Shown: positions 21,645-30,613 of the stretch, one piece after another | Layout of the letters: each line of letters starts with the position of its first letter | Numbering within the stretch: position 1 is the stretch's first letter | The notes under the pieces: generated by a model | The model's database searches: none | What the model was told of the DNA's origin: nothing | Seen by the model: only the letters and a program-made list of their open reading frames with translations | Assembly (NCBI RefSeq): GCF_023336735.1 | Contig: NZ_JAMBAQ010000013.1 | Span: 1-54,378 of the forward strand | Source: Moraxella oculi | GTDB taxonomy: Bacteria; Pseudomonadota; Gammaproteobacteria; Pseudomonadales; Moraxellaceae | DNA length: 54,378 nucleotides | Direction: 5' to 3' | Position numbers and translations under genes: made by a program

Positions 21645-23042
21645 ATGTCAGAGTTTATCGCCAGTATGCAGCCGACCATCGCCGCAATCGCCACCCCAAT
21701 TGGGCAAGGTGGTGTGGGCGTGATTCGCCTATCTGGTCGTGATGCTTATCGCATAGGCTGTCAAATCAGTCAAAAAACAGAACTTGGGGTGCGACATGCC
21801 CACTTTGCCAAATTTTTTGGCGACCGAGGGTTGATAGATGAAGGTGTGATTATTTATTTTAAAGCTCCCCATTCATTCACAGGAGAGGATGTGGTGGAGA
21901 TTCAGGGGCATGGTGGTGTGGTGCTACAAAACATGCTACTTTCTCGCTGTTTTGAGCTGGGTGCAAGGCAAGCACAGGCTGGAGAATTTTCCATGCGTGC
22001 TTTTGAAAATGATAAGATTGATTTGGTTCAGGCGGAAGCGATTTCGGATGCCATCGTTGCCACCTCTGTGGCCCAAGCCACGAGTGCCATACGCTCTCTT
22101 TCTGGAGAGTTTTCAGATAAAATCAATGGACTGGTTGATCAGCTGACCACATTGCGTCTTTATGTTGAGGCAAGTATTGACTTTCCTGATGAAGAGGATG
22201 TGGATTTTTTATCTGACGGAGTGATTGAAGACAGGCTTGATGATATCTTAAATCAACTAAATGCCATTTTAGCAACTGCTGAACAAGGTCAGTTACTTCG
22301 AGATGGTGTGAATGTGGTGCTTGTCGGTAAGCCAAATGCTGGCAAGTCTAGCCTTTTGAATCAACTGGCAGGAACTGATCGTGCGATTGTTACAGATGTG
22401 GCAGGGACAACTCGTGATACACTAGAAGAGCGGATTAATCTTGATGGTTTGACCATACATTTGACAGATACGGCAGGCATTCGCCAGACCGATGATAAGG
22501 TTGAGCAACTTGGTATTCGTCGTGCCAAAGATGCCATTCATCGTGCCGATGTGTTGGTAATGATGTATGATGCACAGGCGGAGAATGATCCAGTAAGCCT
22601 GATTAAGGACTTGTGTGAGTTTAATGAACTGGGTGAGCTTGATGCTGTTTTAGATAAGTTGATTGTCGTGGCTAATAAAGCAGACTTGCTAGAAAGTGTT
22701 CCATGTGAAACCTTATATCTGCATTCCCAAGCACTAAAACCACAGTATGTTTCATGTGAAACGGGCGATGGACTGGCAGAGTTCATAGATCACCTTAAAG
22801 ATAAAGTTGGGTTTCACCCACCTGAAAATAGCTTGATTGCCCGCACTCGCCATATCGATGCTCTAAAGCGTTCAAAAAATCATTTGCTTGATGCCAAAGA
22901 GCAGCTGACCACTTTTTTTGCTGGAGAGCTGGTTGCAGAGAGTTTGAGATTGTCGCAACAAACATTGGGTGAGATCACTGGTCAGGTAACAGCTGATGAG
23001 CTGCTGGGTAAGATTTTTTCAAGTTTTTGTATAGGAAAGTGA
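21645..23042 (+). CDS. mnmE: tRNA modification GTPase MnmE
   Basis: MnmE, with MnmG, makes the 5-carboxymethylaminomethyl group at U34 of certain tRNAs. The 465-aa protein has the N-terminal folate-binding domain (TIAAIATPIGQGGVGVIRLSG), a helical domain, the inserted G domain (GKPNAGKSSLLN, DTAG, NKAD) and the C-terminal FCIGK with the essential Cys. ATG 21645 was chosen over a GTG four codons upstream because the family begins there. Two parS-like sites lie inside it. mnmG does not follow, unlike in many bacteria. Confidence 0.96.
   Translation: MSEFIASMQPTIAAIATPIGQGGVGVIRLSGRDAYRIGCQISQKTELGVRHAHFAKFFGDRGLIDEGVIIYFKAPHSFTGEDVVEIQGHGGVVLQNMLLSRCFELGARQAQAGEFSMRAFENDKIDLVQAEAISDAIVATSVAQATSAIRSLSGEFSDKINGLVDQLTTLRLYVEASIDFPDEEDVDFLSDGVIEDRLDDILNQLNAILATAEQGQLLRDGVNVVLVGKPNAGKSSLLNQLAGTDRAIVTDVAGTTRDTLEERINLDGLTIHLTDTAGIRQTDDKVEQLGIRRAKDAIHRADVLVMMYDAQAENDPVSLIKDLCEFNELGELDAVLDKLIVVANKADLLESVPCETLYLHSQALKPQYVSCETGDGLAEFIDHLKDKVGFHPPENSLIARTRHIDALKRSKNHLLDAKEQLTTFFAGELVAESLRLSQQTLGEITGQVTADELLGKIFSSFCIGK
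22697..22712. promoter_or_regulatory. parS-like site 3, inside mnmE
   Basis: TGTTCCATGTGAAACC has both parS arms, the central CpG changed to TpG and a C at the last position. It is read in frame as VPCET. Confidence 0.75.
22748..22763. promoter_or_regulatory. parS-like site 4, inside mnmE
   Basis: TGTTTCATGTGAAACG has both parS arms with central TpG and a final G. It starts 51 bp after site 3 and is read in frame as VSCET. Confidence 0.78.
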
Positions 23043-23051
23043 AGAATAATA

Positions 23052-23519
23052 ATGTACTGTCCTTATTGTAGTGCGATTGATACCAAAGTCATTGACTCTC
23101 GATTGGCAGCTGCTGGTGCACAAGTACGCCGCCGCCGCCAATGTACTGAGTGTGGTGAGCGGTTTACAACTTTTGAGGTGGTTGAGGTGGTCATGCCACG
23201 CATCATAAAATCGAATGGACGGATTGAGCCTTATGATCAGAATAAGCTGCGTCGCTCCATTTCGTTGCCATTACAAAAACGCCCAACCACAACGGATGAG
23301 ATAGATGCCACAATCAGTCGTATTGAGCAACATCTGCGTAATATGGGTGAGCGTGAGGTGTCAAGTAAAACACTGGGTGAGGTGGTGATGCTTGAATTAA
23401 AATCCTTAGACGATGTTGCTTATGTGCGTTTTGCCAGTATTTATCGAGATTTTCAGGACATTGAGGCATTTCAAGCTGAGCTTGCCAACATTCATGCTGG
23501 TATGACAACTGGGGAGTGA
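23052..23519 (+). CDS. nrdR: Transcriptional repressor NrdR
   Basis: NrdR represses ribonucleotide reductase genes in response to (d)ATP. The 155-aa protein has the N-terminal zinc ribbon (CPYC at 3-6 and CTEC in QCTECGERF at about 30-38), the Arg cluster RRRRQC, and an ATP-cone domain from about residue 46. ribD follows after 1 bp, the nrdR-ribD pairing common in proteobacteria. No nrd operon is in the window. Confidence 0.96.
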   Translation: MYCPYCSAIDTKVIDSRLAAAGAQVRRRRQCTECGERFTTFEVVEVVMPRIIKSNGRIEPYDQNKLRRSISLPLQKRPTTTDEIDATISRIEQHLRNMGEREVSSKTLGEVVMLELKSLDDVAYVRFASIYRDFQDIEAFQAELANIHAGMTTGE

Positions 23520-23520
23520 G

Positions 23521-24570
23521 ATGGGGTCAATCATCAATCATCATACTTCGGCTGATGTGTATTACATGAGCTTGGCAATCAGTGAAGCGAAAAAGGGCTG
23601 TTTTACCACCAGGCCGAATCCAAATGTTGGGTGTGTCATTGTTAAGAATAACTTAATAATAGGCCGTGGGTTTCATCCAAAATCTGGCCTTCCTCATGCG
23701 GAAGTTTACGCTCTTAAAGATGCACAAGATCAGGACCATGATGTTACTGGTGCAACCGTGTATGTTACACTTGAGCCGTGTAGCCATGTTGGAAGAACAC
23801 CGCCTTGTGCTGATGCTCTCATAAAATCAGGAGTTGCTCGTGTGGTCATTGCTTGCATGGATGCTAATTTGCTTGTCTGTGGTAACGGCGTGAAAAAATT
23901 GGTGGATGCAGGCATTGATGTCAGCGTCGGTGTTTGTCAGGAAGAAGCGTATGCGTTGAATGTGGGTTTTTTGACAGCCATGAAGAGAGGTCGGCCCTAT
24001 GTTCGTCTAAAAATGGCGATGAGCCTGGATGGTCGTATTGCCATGCAAGGTGGTGAATCTCAATGGATTACAGGTGATGATGCTCGTGAAGATGTGCAAA
24101 GGTTGCGTGCTAGAAGTGGGGCGATCATTACAGGTTCGGGGACAGTCATTGCGGATAATCCCAGCTTAAATGTGCGTTCAGCCACACTCGGTCTGGACTT
24201 GAGTAGTTTTTCCCAGCCAAGAATCGTCATTGTTGATCGAAGAAATAGATTAGACCGTGGCGATTACAAGGTGCTGCAGCGTGAAGATACTTTGATTTGG
24301 CGTAAGGATTTGCACGAATTATTAAGGTGGCTGCATCACGATCAGTGCTATGATGTTCTGATTGAGGCTGGGGGTCGGCTGGCAGGTGCGTTCATTGAAG
24401 AGGATTTGGTGGATGAGCTGGTCATTTATCAAGCACCCTGTGTTTTGGGTGTAAAGACGCATGCTGCTTTTGAAATGTGCTTGACGCAACTGTCTGAGCA
24501 AAAGCGTTTTAGGTTGGTAAGTCATGAGCGACTTGGCATGGACTTAAAGTTGGTGTTGGTGAGGTCTTAA
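23521..24570 (+). CDS. ribD: Riboflavin biosynthesis bifunctional deaminase/reductase RibD
   Basis: RibD deaminates and then reduces the GTP-derived pyrimidine early in riboflavin synthesis. The 349-aa protein has an N-terminal deaminase with zinc motifs HAE (in GLPHAEVYAL) and PCSHVGRTPPC, and a C-terminal reductase domain starting around RPYVRLKMAMSLDGR. It lies 1 bp after nrdR. The next riboflavin gene, ribE, is separated by 241 bp containing DnaA boxes, so a single nrdR-ribD-ribE transcript is less certain than usual. Confidence 0.95.
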   Translation: MGSIINHHTSADVYYMSLAISEAKKGCFTTRPNPNVGCVIVKNNLIIGRGFHPKSGLPHAEVYALKDAQDQDHDVTGATVYVTLEPCSHVGRTPPCADALIKSGVARVVIACMDANLLVCGNGVKKLVDAGIDVSVGVCQEEAYALNVGFLTAMKRGRPYVRLKMAMSLDGRIAMQGGESQWITGDDAREDVQRLRARSGAIITGSGTVIADNPSLNVRSATLGLDLSSFSQPRIVIVDRRNRLDRGDYKVLQREDTLIWRKDLHELLRWLHHDQCYDVLIEAGGRLAGAFIEEDLVDELVIYQAPCVLGVKTHAAFEMCLTQLSEQKRFRLVSHERLGMDLKLVLVRS

Positions 24571-24589
24571 AGAGCCTTGATATTTTCTT

Positions 24590-24598
24590 TGTGGATAA
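24590..24598 (-). promoter_or_regulatory. Perfect DnaA box in the ribD-ribE gap (a)
   Basis: Exact TTATCCACA on the minus strand, 20 bp after the ribD stop. It is outside oriC, about 6 kb away. Confidence 0.7.
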
Positions 24599-24708
24599 CT
24601 CAACAACCTATCTGGAAAATTCATCAGTTATTTATCGTAAAATACTCATTTTATTAGGTTTTTTATCATTTATTCGTAAAATTACCATTGGTATCATACA
24701 AAAAATAC

Positions 24709-24717
24709 TGTGGATAA
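24709..24717 (-). promoter_or_regulatory. Perfect DnaA box in the ribD-ribE gap (b)
   Basis: Exact TTATCCACA on the minus strand, 119 bp after box (a) and in the same orientation. The DNA between the two is strongly AT-rich and has no coding character. Confidence 0.7.
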
Positions 24718-24811
24718 AGTGTGCTTTTAATCATCATATTAAAAGTGCGGTCGTGGCAATTTGTCGTTCATCACAGATCTTTTACGACAGATTTTAATAA
24801 AGAGAGAAGTT

Positions 24812-25471
24812 ATGTTTACAGGCATTATTGAGGCGACAGGCACCTTGACGGACATCACGCCAATGGGGGGTGATGTGCGATTAACTGTTCATGCACCAAA
24901 TCTTGATGTTAGCGATGTGAAATTGGGTGATTCGATTGCTTCCAATGGTATTTGCTTGACTGTGGTGGCAATAGATGGCAGTAGCTATGCTGTTGATGTT
25001 TCAAGAGAGACTTTATCCATCACGGCACTCAATGAGTGGCGTGTGGGCGATACTTTAAATCTTGAGAAAGCCATGTTGCCGACCACTCGCTTTGGTGGGC
25101 ATATTGTGGCAGGTCATGTAGATGGTGTGGGTAAGATTGTCAAGATTGCCAAAGATGCTCGCTCGGCATACATTGAGATTGCCATGCCCTCTGAGTTGAT
25201 GAAATATACGGCAGATAAAGGCTCTATCACGGTAGATGGTATCAGTCTGACCACCAATCGCATTCAGCCATCTAGGAATGTTGTTTGCTTGAACATCATT
25301 CCACACACCGTTGCCATGACGAACATTGCTCGCCATTGGTCTATTGGTCGGTGTGTGAATATTGAAGTTGATTTGGTGGCACGCTATTTGGAGCGACTGA
25401 TTGGCGTGGGTAGTCAGTCGTCTCAAAGTCGGATCACCAAAGAGCTTTTAATGAACAGCGGTTTTTACTAA
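24812..25471 (+). CDS. ribE: Riboflavin synthase, alpha subunit
   Basis: Riboflavin synthase dismutates two 6,7-dimethyl-8-ribityllumazines to riboflavin. The 219-aa protein begins MFTGIIEATG, the family's usual start, and contains two lumazine-binding repeats of about 95 residues (second repeat near GGHIVAGHVDGVG). AGAGAGAAG lies just before the ATG at 24812; an upstream in-frame reading from 24761 is not supported. No FMN riboswitch motif was seen upstream. fmt follows after 30 bp. The symbol ribC is used in some genomes. Confidence 0.95.
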   Translation: MFTGIIEATGTLTDITPMGGDVRLTVHAPNLDVSDVKLGDSIASNGICLTVVAIDGSSYAVDVSRETLSITALNEWRVGDTLNLEKAMLPTTRFGGHIVAGHVDGVGKIVKIAKDARSAYIEIAMPSELMKYTADKGSITVDGISLTTNRIQPSRNVVCLNIIPHTVAMTNIARHWSIGRCVNIEVDLVARYLERLIGVGSQSSQSRITKELLMNSGFY

Positions 25472-25501
25472 TCATTAATCAATGTGGACTAATTAAAAAA
25501 G

Positions 25502-26509
25502 ATGACACAAAATCATAAATTAAGAGTTATTTTTGCAGGCACGCCAGAATTTGCTAAGGTTGCCCTGCAGCGACTTTTGGACGATAAAGAGCGTCTAAAT
25601 TTGGACATTGTGGCGGTTTATACTCAGCCTGATCGTAAAGCAGGGCGTGGTCAAAAACTTACTGCAAGTCCTGTTAAACAGCTGGCAATGATGCATGACA
25701 TTCCTGTGGAGCAGCCTGTCAGTTTTAGCTTGAAGCATGAGTACGGCACGGCCGCTCGTGAAACACTGGCAAATTATCAGCCAGATGTGATGATTGTCGC
25801 GGCTTACGGTCTGATTTTACCATTAGGTGTCCTAAATACGCCAAAGTTTGGCTGTCTGAACATTCATGGTTCGCTGTTGCCAAGATGGCGTGGTGCAGCA
25901 CCCATTCATCGAGCGATTTTGGCAGGTGATGATGAGACGGGTATTACCATCATGCAGATGGCACAAGGACTTGATACGGGCGACATGCTTTATAAGTTGG
26001 CCTGCGAAATTAGGTCTGTGGACACAACCCAAACACTGCATGACACATTGGCTGATTTGGGTGCTAAAGCCATTGTAAAAGTGCTTGAAAATTTGGCAGA
26101 ATATCAAGCTGGCAGAGTGGTGCAAGATGATGCTTTGGCGAACTATGCTGATAAGGTGGGGGCTGATGAAGGATTGATCGATTGGAATGGATCGGCTTGT
26201 TTTATTCATCGTCAAATCCGTGCGTTGAATGCCTATGCTTTTATTGATGGTGTTCGTGTCAAAATTCTTGAGTGCTTACCAATCAAAGAAAACCAAACCA
26301 CCACAGAGCCTGCTGGTAGGATTGTGAGTGTGGGTCGGCGTGCCATCTTGGTTGCCTGCGGTGCTGATGAGGGTGTGCAACATCTGATCAACATCACAAA
26401 AATGCAGTGGGCGGGTGGTAAACCCTTGACAGCTGAGCAAATCGCTGTGGGAGATAAATTACAAGACGGTCAAATGTTTGATGTTGGTGGAGTAGATGGT
26501 GGACGATAA
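25502..26509 (+). CDS. fmt: Methionyl-tRNA formyltransferase
   Basis: Fmt formylates initiator Met-tRNA using 10-formyl-THF. The 335-aa protein has the N-terminal Rossmann formyltransferase domain, opening RVIFAGTPEFAK, with the catalytic signature CLNIHGSLLPRWRGAAPIHRA around residues 118-138, and a C-terminal OB-like tRNA-binding domain. Its last 14 nt overlap the start of rsmB, so the two are translationally coupled. def, the usual partner, lies 20 kb away. Confidence 0.96.
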   Translation: MTQNHKLRVIFAGTPEFAKVALQRLLDDKERLNLDIVAVYTQPDRKAGRGQKLTASPVKQLAMMHDIPVEQPVSFSLKHEYGTAARETLANYQPDVMIVAAYGLILPLGVLNTPKFGCLNIHGSLLPRWRGAAPIHRAILAGDDETGITIMQMAQGLDTGDMLYKLACEIRSVDTTQTLHDTLADLGAKAIVKVLENLAEYQAGRVVQDDALANYADKVGADEGLIDWNGSACFIHRQIRALNAYAFIDGVRVKILECLPIKENQTTTEPAGRIVSVGRRAILVACGADEGVQHLINITKMQWAGGKPLTAEQIAVGDKLQDGQMFDVGGVDGGR

Positions 26510-27845
26510 TCCAAATCTTTGCACTCGTGCTAATGTGATCTTGACTCTTGAAAAGATTCATCAAGGAGAGTCTTTGGCTTGGATGTTAGATGGGTTTTTA
26601 AATGACATTCGGGGTCGTGAGCGTGCTTTTGCTCATGAATTGTTGCTTGGTGTATTGCGTCATTGGCATGCGGTCAGTCGTATTGGCGAAAGCTTGATGA
26701 AAACACCGTTAACAGACATCAGTGTTCTTTGTGCATTGAATATGGGGGTTTATGAACTGTTGTATATGAATACGCCAGGTTATGCCGTCATTAATGAAAC
26801 GCTCAATGCGTTAAAGTCGATCAATAAAAACCATGGCGTTGGACTGACCAATGCCATTTTGCGTAAAGTGGCAATCCACCAACAAAAATACCTAAAAAAA
26901 GTCAATAAAAACCACAGTCTGCCCAACTGGCTTGCAAAAAAAATCAAGCAAGATTGGGGTGCGGAGGGTGAGAATTATTATGAAATTTTAGGACAAAATC
27001 TGCGAAAAAATGCCCCTATTTTTTTAAGGGTCAATCCAAAATTCATCACTGTTGATGAGTATGCCAATCTATTAACACAAGCCCAAATTGATTTTAAAAT
27101 ACTGCCGCTTGGTGTTGCTGATCAGCAAGTAATTTGCCTGAATGATAGGGTTAAAATCCAAGACTTACCCTATTTTTCTGATGGCTGGGTCAGTGTGCAA
27201 GACCGCCATGCACAGCTGTGTGGCCATATTCTTGGTCAGCTGGATTTGCCAACCTCCTTATCTTGGCTGGACGCCTGTACTGCCCCTGGTGGCAAACTGG
27301 CACAGATGCTTGAGTTATCAGAATCAGGTGTGTTTCACATGAAACACATCACAGCATTTGATAGTGATGAGCGTCGCCTTGGCCGTGTTCATGAGAATTT
27401 GGCTCGTCTGCACTTATCTGACCAAGCCAAAATCATCTGTGCAGATGGACGCACTTATCAAGCGGCAATGCCTTTTGATGTGATTGTGCTGGACGCTCCG
27501 TGTACAGCAACTGGCGTGGTGCGTCGCCATCCTGACATCGCCTTGTTACGCAAGGAACAAGATGTTGAGCAGACGGTGTGTTTGCAAGCAGATATTTTAG
27601 CAAACATGTGGCGAAATTTAGCGGTCAATGGTTATCTGATGTATGTTACTTGCTCACTATTAAAAGTGGAAAATGAGCAGCAAATATTGGATTTTTTGGC
27701 GAAGAATGCAGATGCTAAAGTGGCGGATTTTCATCTTACCCTGCCCAATCAAATTAAGCGGTCAATCGGTTACCAGTGCTTGCCTTTGAATGAATATGAT
27801 GGCGATGGCTTTTACTATGCTGTATTGCAAAAAGGGTGTGTATGA
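26496..27845 (+). CDS. rsmB: 16S rRNA (cytosine-967 C5)-methyltransferase
   Basis: RsmB (Sun) methylates C967 of 16S rRNA. The 449-aa protein has an N-terminal NusB-like RNA-binding domain (1-150) and a SAM-dependent domain with DACTAPGGKLAQM, the DAPCTATGVVRRHPD motif and the catalytic Cys in VTCSLLKVEN. It overlaps fmt by 14 nt. Parts of the middle, near the KKVNKNHSLPNW segment, look divergent from better-known homologues. parS-like site 5 lies within it, read as VFHMKH. Confidence 0.94.
   Translation: MVDDNPNLCTRANVILTLEKIHQGESLAWMLDGFLNDIRGRERAFAHELLLGVLRHWHAVSRIGESLMKTPLTDISVLCALNMGVYELLYMNTPGYAVINETLNALKSINKNHGVGLTNAILRKVAIHQQKYLKKVNKNHSLPNWLAKKIKQDWGAEGENYYEILGQNLRKNAPIFLRVNPKFITVDEYANLLTQAQIDFKILPLGVADQQVICLNDRVKIQDLPYFSDGWVSVQDRHAQLCGHILGQLDLPTSLSWLDACTAPGGKLAQMLELSESGVFHMKHITAFDSDERRLGRVHENLARLHLSDQAKIICADGRTYQAAMPFDVIVLDAPCTATGVVRRHPDIALLRKEQDVEQTVCLQADILANMWRNLAVNGYLMYVTCSLLKVENEQQILDFLAKNADAKVADFHLTLPNQIKRSIGYQCLPLNEYDGDGFYYAVLQKGCV
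27331..27346. promoter_or_regulatory. parS-like site 5, inside rsmB
   Basis: TGTTTCACATGAAACA is identical to a perfect parS palindrome except that the central CpG is CpA. It is about 8.8 kb from oriC. Confidence 0.85.
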
Positions 27846-27925
27846 TCAAGAGTGATAAAATTTCTTTTTTGGTTGAAAACTGTGCTAAAATCTGAGTGGT
27901 TGGTTTTTATTACTGGATGAAATGA

Positions 27926-29341
27926 ATGAAGTATATCAGTACTCGTGGACGAACTTTACCCATGTCATTTGGCGATGTTCTTTTAATGGGACTTGCTCCA
28001 GATGGTGGCTTGATGTTGCCAGAGAGTTATCCTGTTATTGAGCGTGCTACTTTGGATGCTTGGCGATCATTGTCGTATTCGGATTTGGCGTTCGAAATCA
28101 TGAGTTTGTTCGCTACTGACATTGATGCAGGCGATTTAAAAAATATCATTGACCGCACTTATACCAAAGAGATTTTTAATCACGAAGACATTACGCCCAT
28201 CAGGAATCTGTATGATGACTTGCTGTTGCTTGAATTATCTAATGGTCCAACCCTCGCCTTTAAGGATGTGGCAATGCAGTTTTTGGGCAATGCCTTTGAG
28301 TATGTATTACAAAAAAAGGGTGAGCGATTGACCGTCATTGGTGCGACTTCAGGAGACACAGGTTCAGCTGCTGAGTATGCCTTGAGGGGCAAGGATAACA
28401 TTGAGGTGTTTATGATGTCGCCTCATGGTAAGATGAGTGCTTTTCAGCGAGCACAGATGTACAGCTTGAATGATGACAACATTCATAATATCGCCATTAA
28501 GGGGGTGTTTGACGACTGTCAAGACATTGTCAAGACGCTGCAAGAAGATGCTGATTTTAAAGCCAGGTACAGCCTAGGGACAGTCAACTCCATTAACTGG
28601 GGTCGCATATTGGCACAGATAGTCTACTATTTTAAAGGTTATTTTGAGGCGACACACAGTAGCGATGAGCAGGTGAGCTTTTGTGTGCCATCTGGTAATT
28701 TTGGCAACATCTGTGCAGGGCACATTGCACGCGAGATGGGTCTGCCGATAGACCGCTTAATTGTGGCAACCAATGAGAATGATGTTTTAAATGAGTTTTT
28801 TAATACAGGGAGTTACATGCCTCGTCAAGCAAGCGATACATACATCACTTCCAGCCCTTCGATGGACATTTCCAAAGCATCGAATTTTGAGAGATTTGTG
28901 TATTTATTGCTGGATAAGGATGCTGAATTGGTGAGTAAGTTTTTCAGTGATGTGAAGCTGGGTAAGGGCTTTGATGTGAAAGATAAGCTTGGTGATGTTC
29001 AAGGAAGATTCGGTTTTGTGGCAGGTAAATCAACTCATGATGACCGCCTAAATACCATCAAAAAAGTTTACGCTGACACAGGTCATCTCATCGATCCGCA
29101 CACTGCCGATGGTGTCAAAGTGGCACTTGATGTTCAAAAGGAAGGTGAGAAAATCATCGTCGCTGAGACTGCACTGCCAATCAAATTTGAAGAAACGATG
29201 ACTGAAGCTTTGGGGCAAATTGACTTGCCAAGACCTGCTCACACGGTTGGTATTGAGAGCCGTGAACAATTTGTTACCGTACTTGATAATGACGCCAAAC
29301 TTGTGGCCAGGCATATTCAACAATTCGTTTCTCCAAAGTGA
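27926..29341 (+). CDS. thrC: Threonine synthase
   Basis: ThrC converts O-phosphohomoserine to threonine using PLP. The 471-aa protein has the N-terminal MKYISTRG start, the PLP-lysine motif NGPTLAFKDVAMQ and the phosphate-binding IGATSGDTGSAAEYAL, with CVPSGNFGN downstream. It has no neighbouring hom or thrB. An 80-bp gap separates it from rsmB, and a terminator follows. Confidence 0.95.
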   Translation: MKYISTRGRTLPMSFGDVLLMGLAPDGGLMLPESYPVIERATLDAWRSLSYSDLAFEIMSLFATDIDAGDLKNIIDRTYTKEIFNHEDITPIRNLYDDLLLLELSNGPTLAFKDVAMQFLGNAFEYVLQKKGERLTVIGATSGDTGSAAEYALRGKDNIEVFMMSPHGKMSAFQRAQMYSLNDDNIHNIAIKGVFDDCQDIVKTLQEDADFKARYSLGTVNSINWGRILAQIVYYFKGYFEATHSSDEQVSFCVPSGNFGNICAGHIAREMGLPIDRLIVATNENDVLNEFFNTGSYMPRQASDTYITSSPSMDISKASNFERFVYLLLDKDAELVSKFFSDVKLGKGFDVKDKLGDVQGRFGFVAGKSTHDDRLNTIKKVYADTGHLIDPHTADGVKVALDVQKEGEKIIVAETALPIKFEETMTEALGQIDLPRPAHTVGIESREQFVTVLDNDAKLVARHIQQFVSPK

Positions 29342-29352
29342 ATCACTGATTT

Positions 29353-29387
29353 AAAAAAGCCAATTTCATGGGAGGTTGGCTTTTTTT
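29353..29387 (+). terminator. Terminator after thrC
   Basis: An 11-bp stem AAAAAAGCCAA (29353-29363) / TTGGCTTTTTT (29376-29386) with a 12-nt loop is followed by T residues. The A run on the left would also let it act leftward. Confidence 0.88.
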
Positions 29388-29398
29388 AATTAACCAAG

Positions 29399-30613
29399 AT
29401 GGTAATTACCATGTCTTATGAAAAGCTTAATGATCGCCATGCCATCATCGCCATGTGGTATGTCGTCAATACTTCATTGATATCTTATTATAAACTGATT
29501 GATGCCTTTGGTGATGCACGCTCGGCATTATTGGCGACGCCTGATGAGTGGCGTATGCTTGGCATTCATACAGCTCATGTCAGGCGTTTTAAAGACAATC
29601 AAGATGTGCTTGCCTTCATTTCTCGTGTGCTAGAGTGCGTTGCTCGTGGAGCTTATGATTTGCTGGTGATGGGCGATGAGAATTATCCAGTCCAGTTGAA
29701 TGGCATTTATGACCCACCGCCAGTATTGTTCTATCAAGGCGATGCCGCCAGGCTTAAAGATAAGCAAATCGCCATCGTTGGCAGTCGCAACCCCACGCCA
29801 CAAGCTAAGCAGATCACTTTTGATATGGCACAATATTTGGTGCAGTCAGGATTTAGCATCACCAGTGGTCTTGCACAGGGGGTGGATCGGCAGGCACATT
29901 TGGGTGCTTTGACTCAGTCACCCCCGTTATTAGGGCGTACGGTGGGTGTGTTGGGTACAGGTATTGATGTGTGTTATCCTAAGAACCATCATGCCTTATT
30001 TGCACAAATCATTGATGAAGGCGGAGTGTTGATTACTGAGTTGTTGCCAGGCACGCCTGCCAGTAAGCATACTTTCCCTCGCCGCAATCGCCTGGTGGCA
30101 GGACTGTCATTGACCACCATCGTTACCGAAGCAGCTTTACAAAGTGGATCGCTCATCACGGCTCGCTTGGCTGCTGAGCAGGGCAAGCAAGTATTTGCCA
30201 TACCGAGTCATATTCACAACAAAAATGCCGAGGGTTGTCATCACCTGATCCGTGAAGGGGCAACTTTGGTCTATCATCCAGCTCAGATCATCGAAGAGCT
30301 GAGTGAAGAGGTGATTTATGGTGCCTTGCCCCAAACCTTCTCTCAGGGTGTGTCGGTGTTTAATGATGATTCTGCACTGGCAACACCGAACCCATCAAAA
30401 GCCACGCAGTCCATAGACTCGATACCAATGCAGTCAATGACGATACCAGAGCATCTGCAAGGCGTTTGGGACAAGGTGACTGAGCAGCCCAAAGATTTAG
30501 ATGTGCTTGTCACACAAACAATGATGGATGCAGGAGTGCTTATTGCTAAGCTGATGGAGCTGGAATTGCTTGGTTTGGTGGTGCAGGCTGGAGGAAGATA
30601 TGTCAGATCTTGA
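29399..30613 (+). CDS. dprA: DNA processing protein DprA (Smf)
   Basis: DprA loads RecA on incoming single-stranded DNA during natural transformation, a capacity well known in Moraxella. The 404-aa protein has the Rossmann DprA core (AIVGSRNPTPQAK, SGLAQGVDRQAH, LGTGIDVCYP, FPRRNRLVAGLS, EAALQSGSLITA) and a C-terminal winged-helix-like DUF. The start is ambiguous: ATG 29399 has no clear ribosome-binding site, and ATG 29411 is an alternative. The gene overlaps tsaC by 14 nt. Confidence 0.94.
   Translation: MVITMSYEKLNDRHAIIAMWYVVNTSLISYYKLIDAFGDARSALLATPDEWRMLGIHTAHVRRFKDNQDVLAFISRVLECVARGAYDLLVMGDENYPVQLNGIYDPPPVLFYQGDAARLKDKQIAIVGSRNPTPQAKQITFDMAQYLVQSGFSITSGLAQGVDRQAHLGALTQSPPLLGRTVGVLGTGIDVCYPKNHHALFAQIIDEGGVLITELLPGTPASKHTFPRRNRLVAGLSLTTIVTEAALQSGSLITARLAAEQGKQVFAIPSHIHNKNAEGCHHLIREGATLVYHPAQIIEELSEEVIYGALPQTFSQGVSVFNDDSALATPNPSKATQSIDSIPMQSMTIPEHLQGVWDKVTEQPKDLDVLVTQTMMDAGVLIAKLMELELLGLVVQAGGRYVRS

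Noticed and set aside
24571-24811. FMN riboswitch upstream of ribE or ribBX
   Set aside because: None of the conserved RFN-element blocks could be found in either upstream region.
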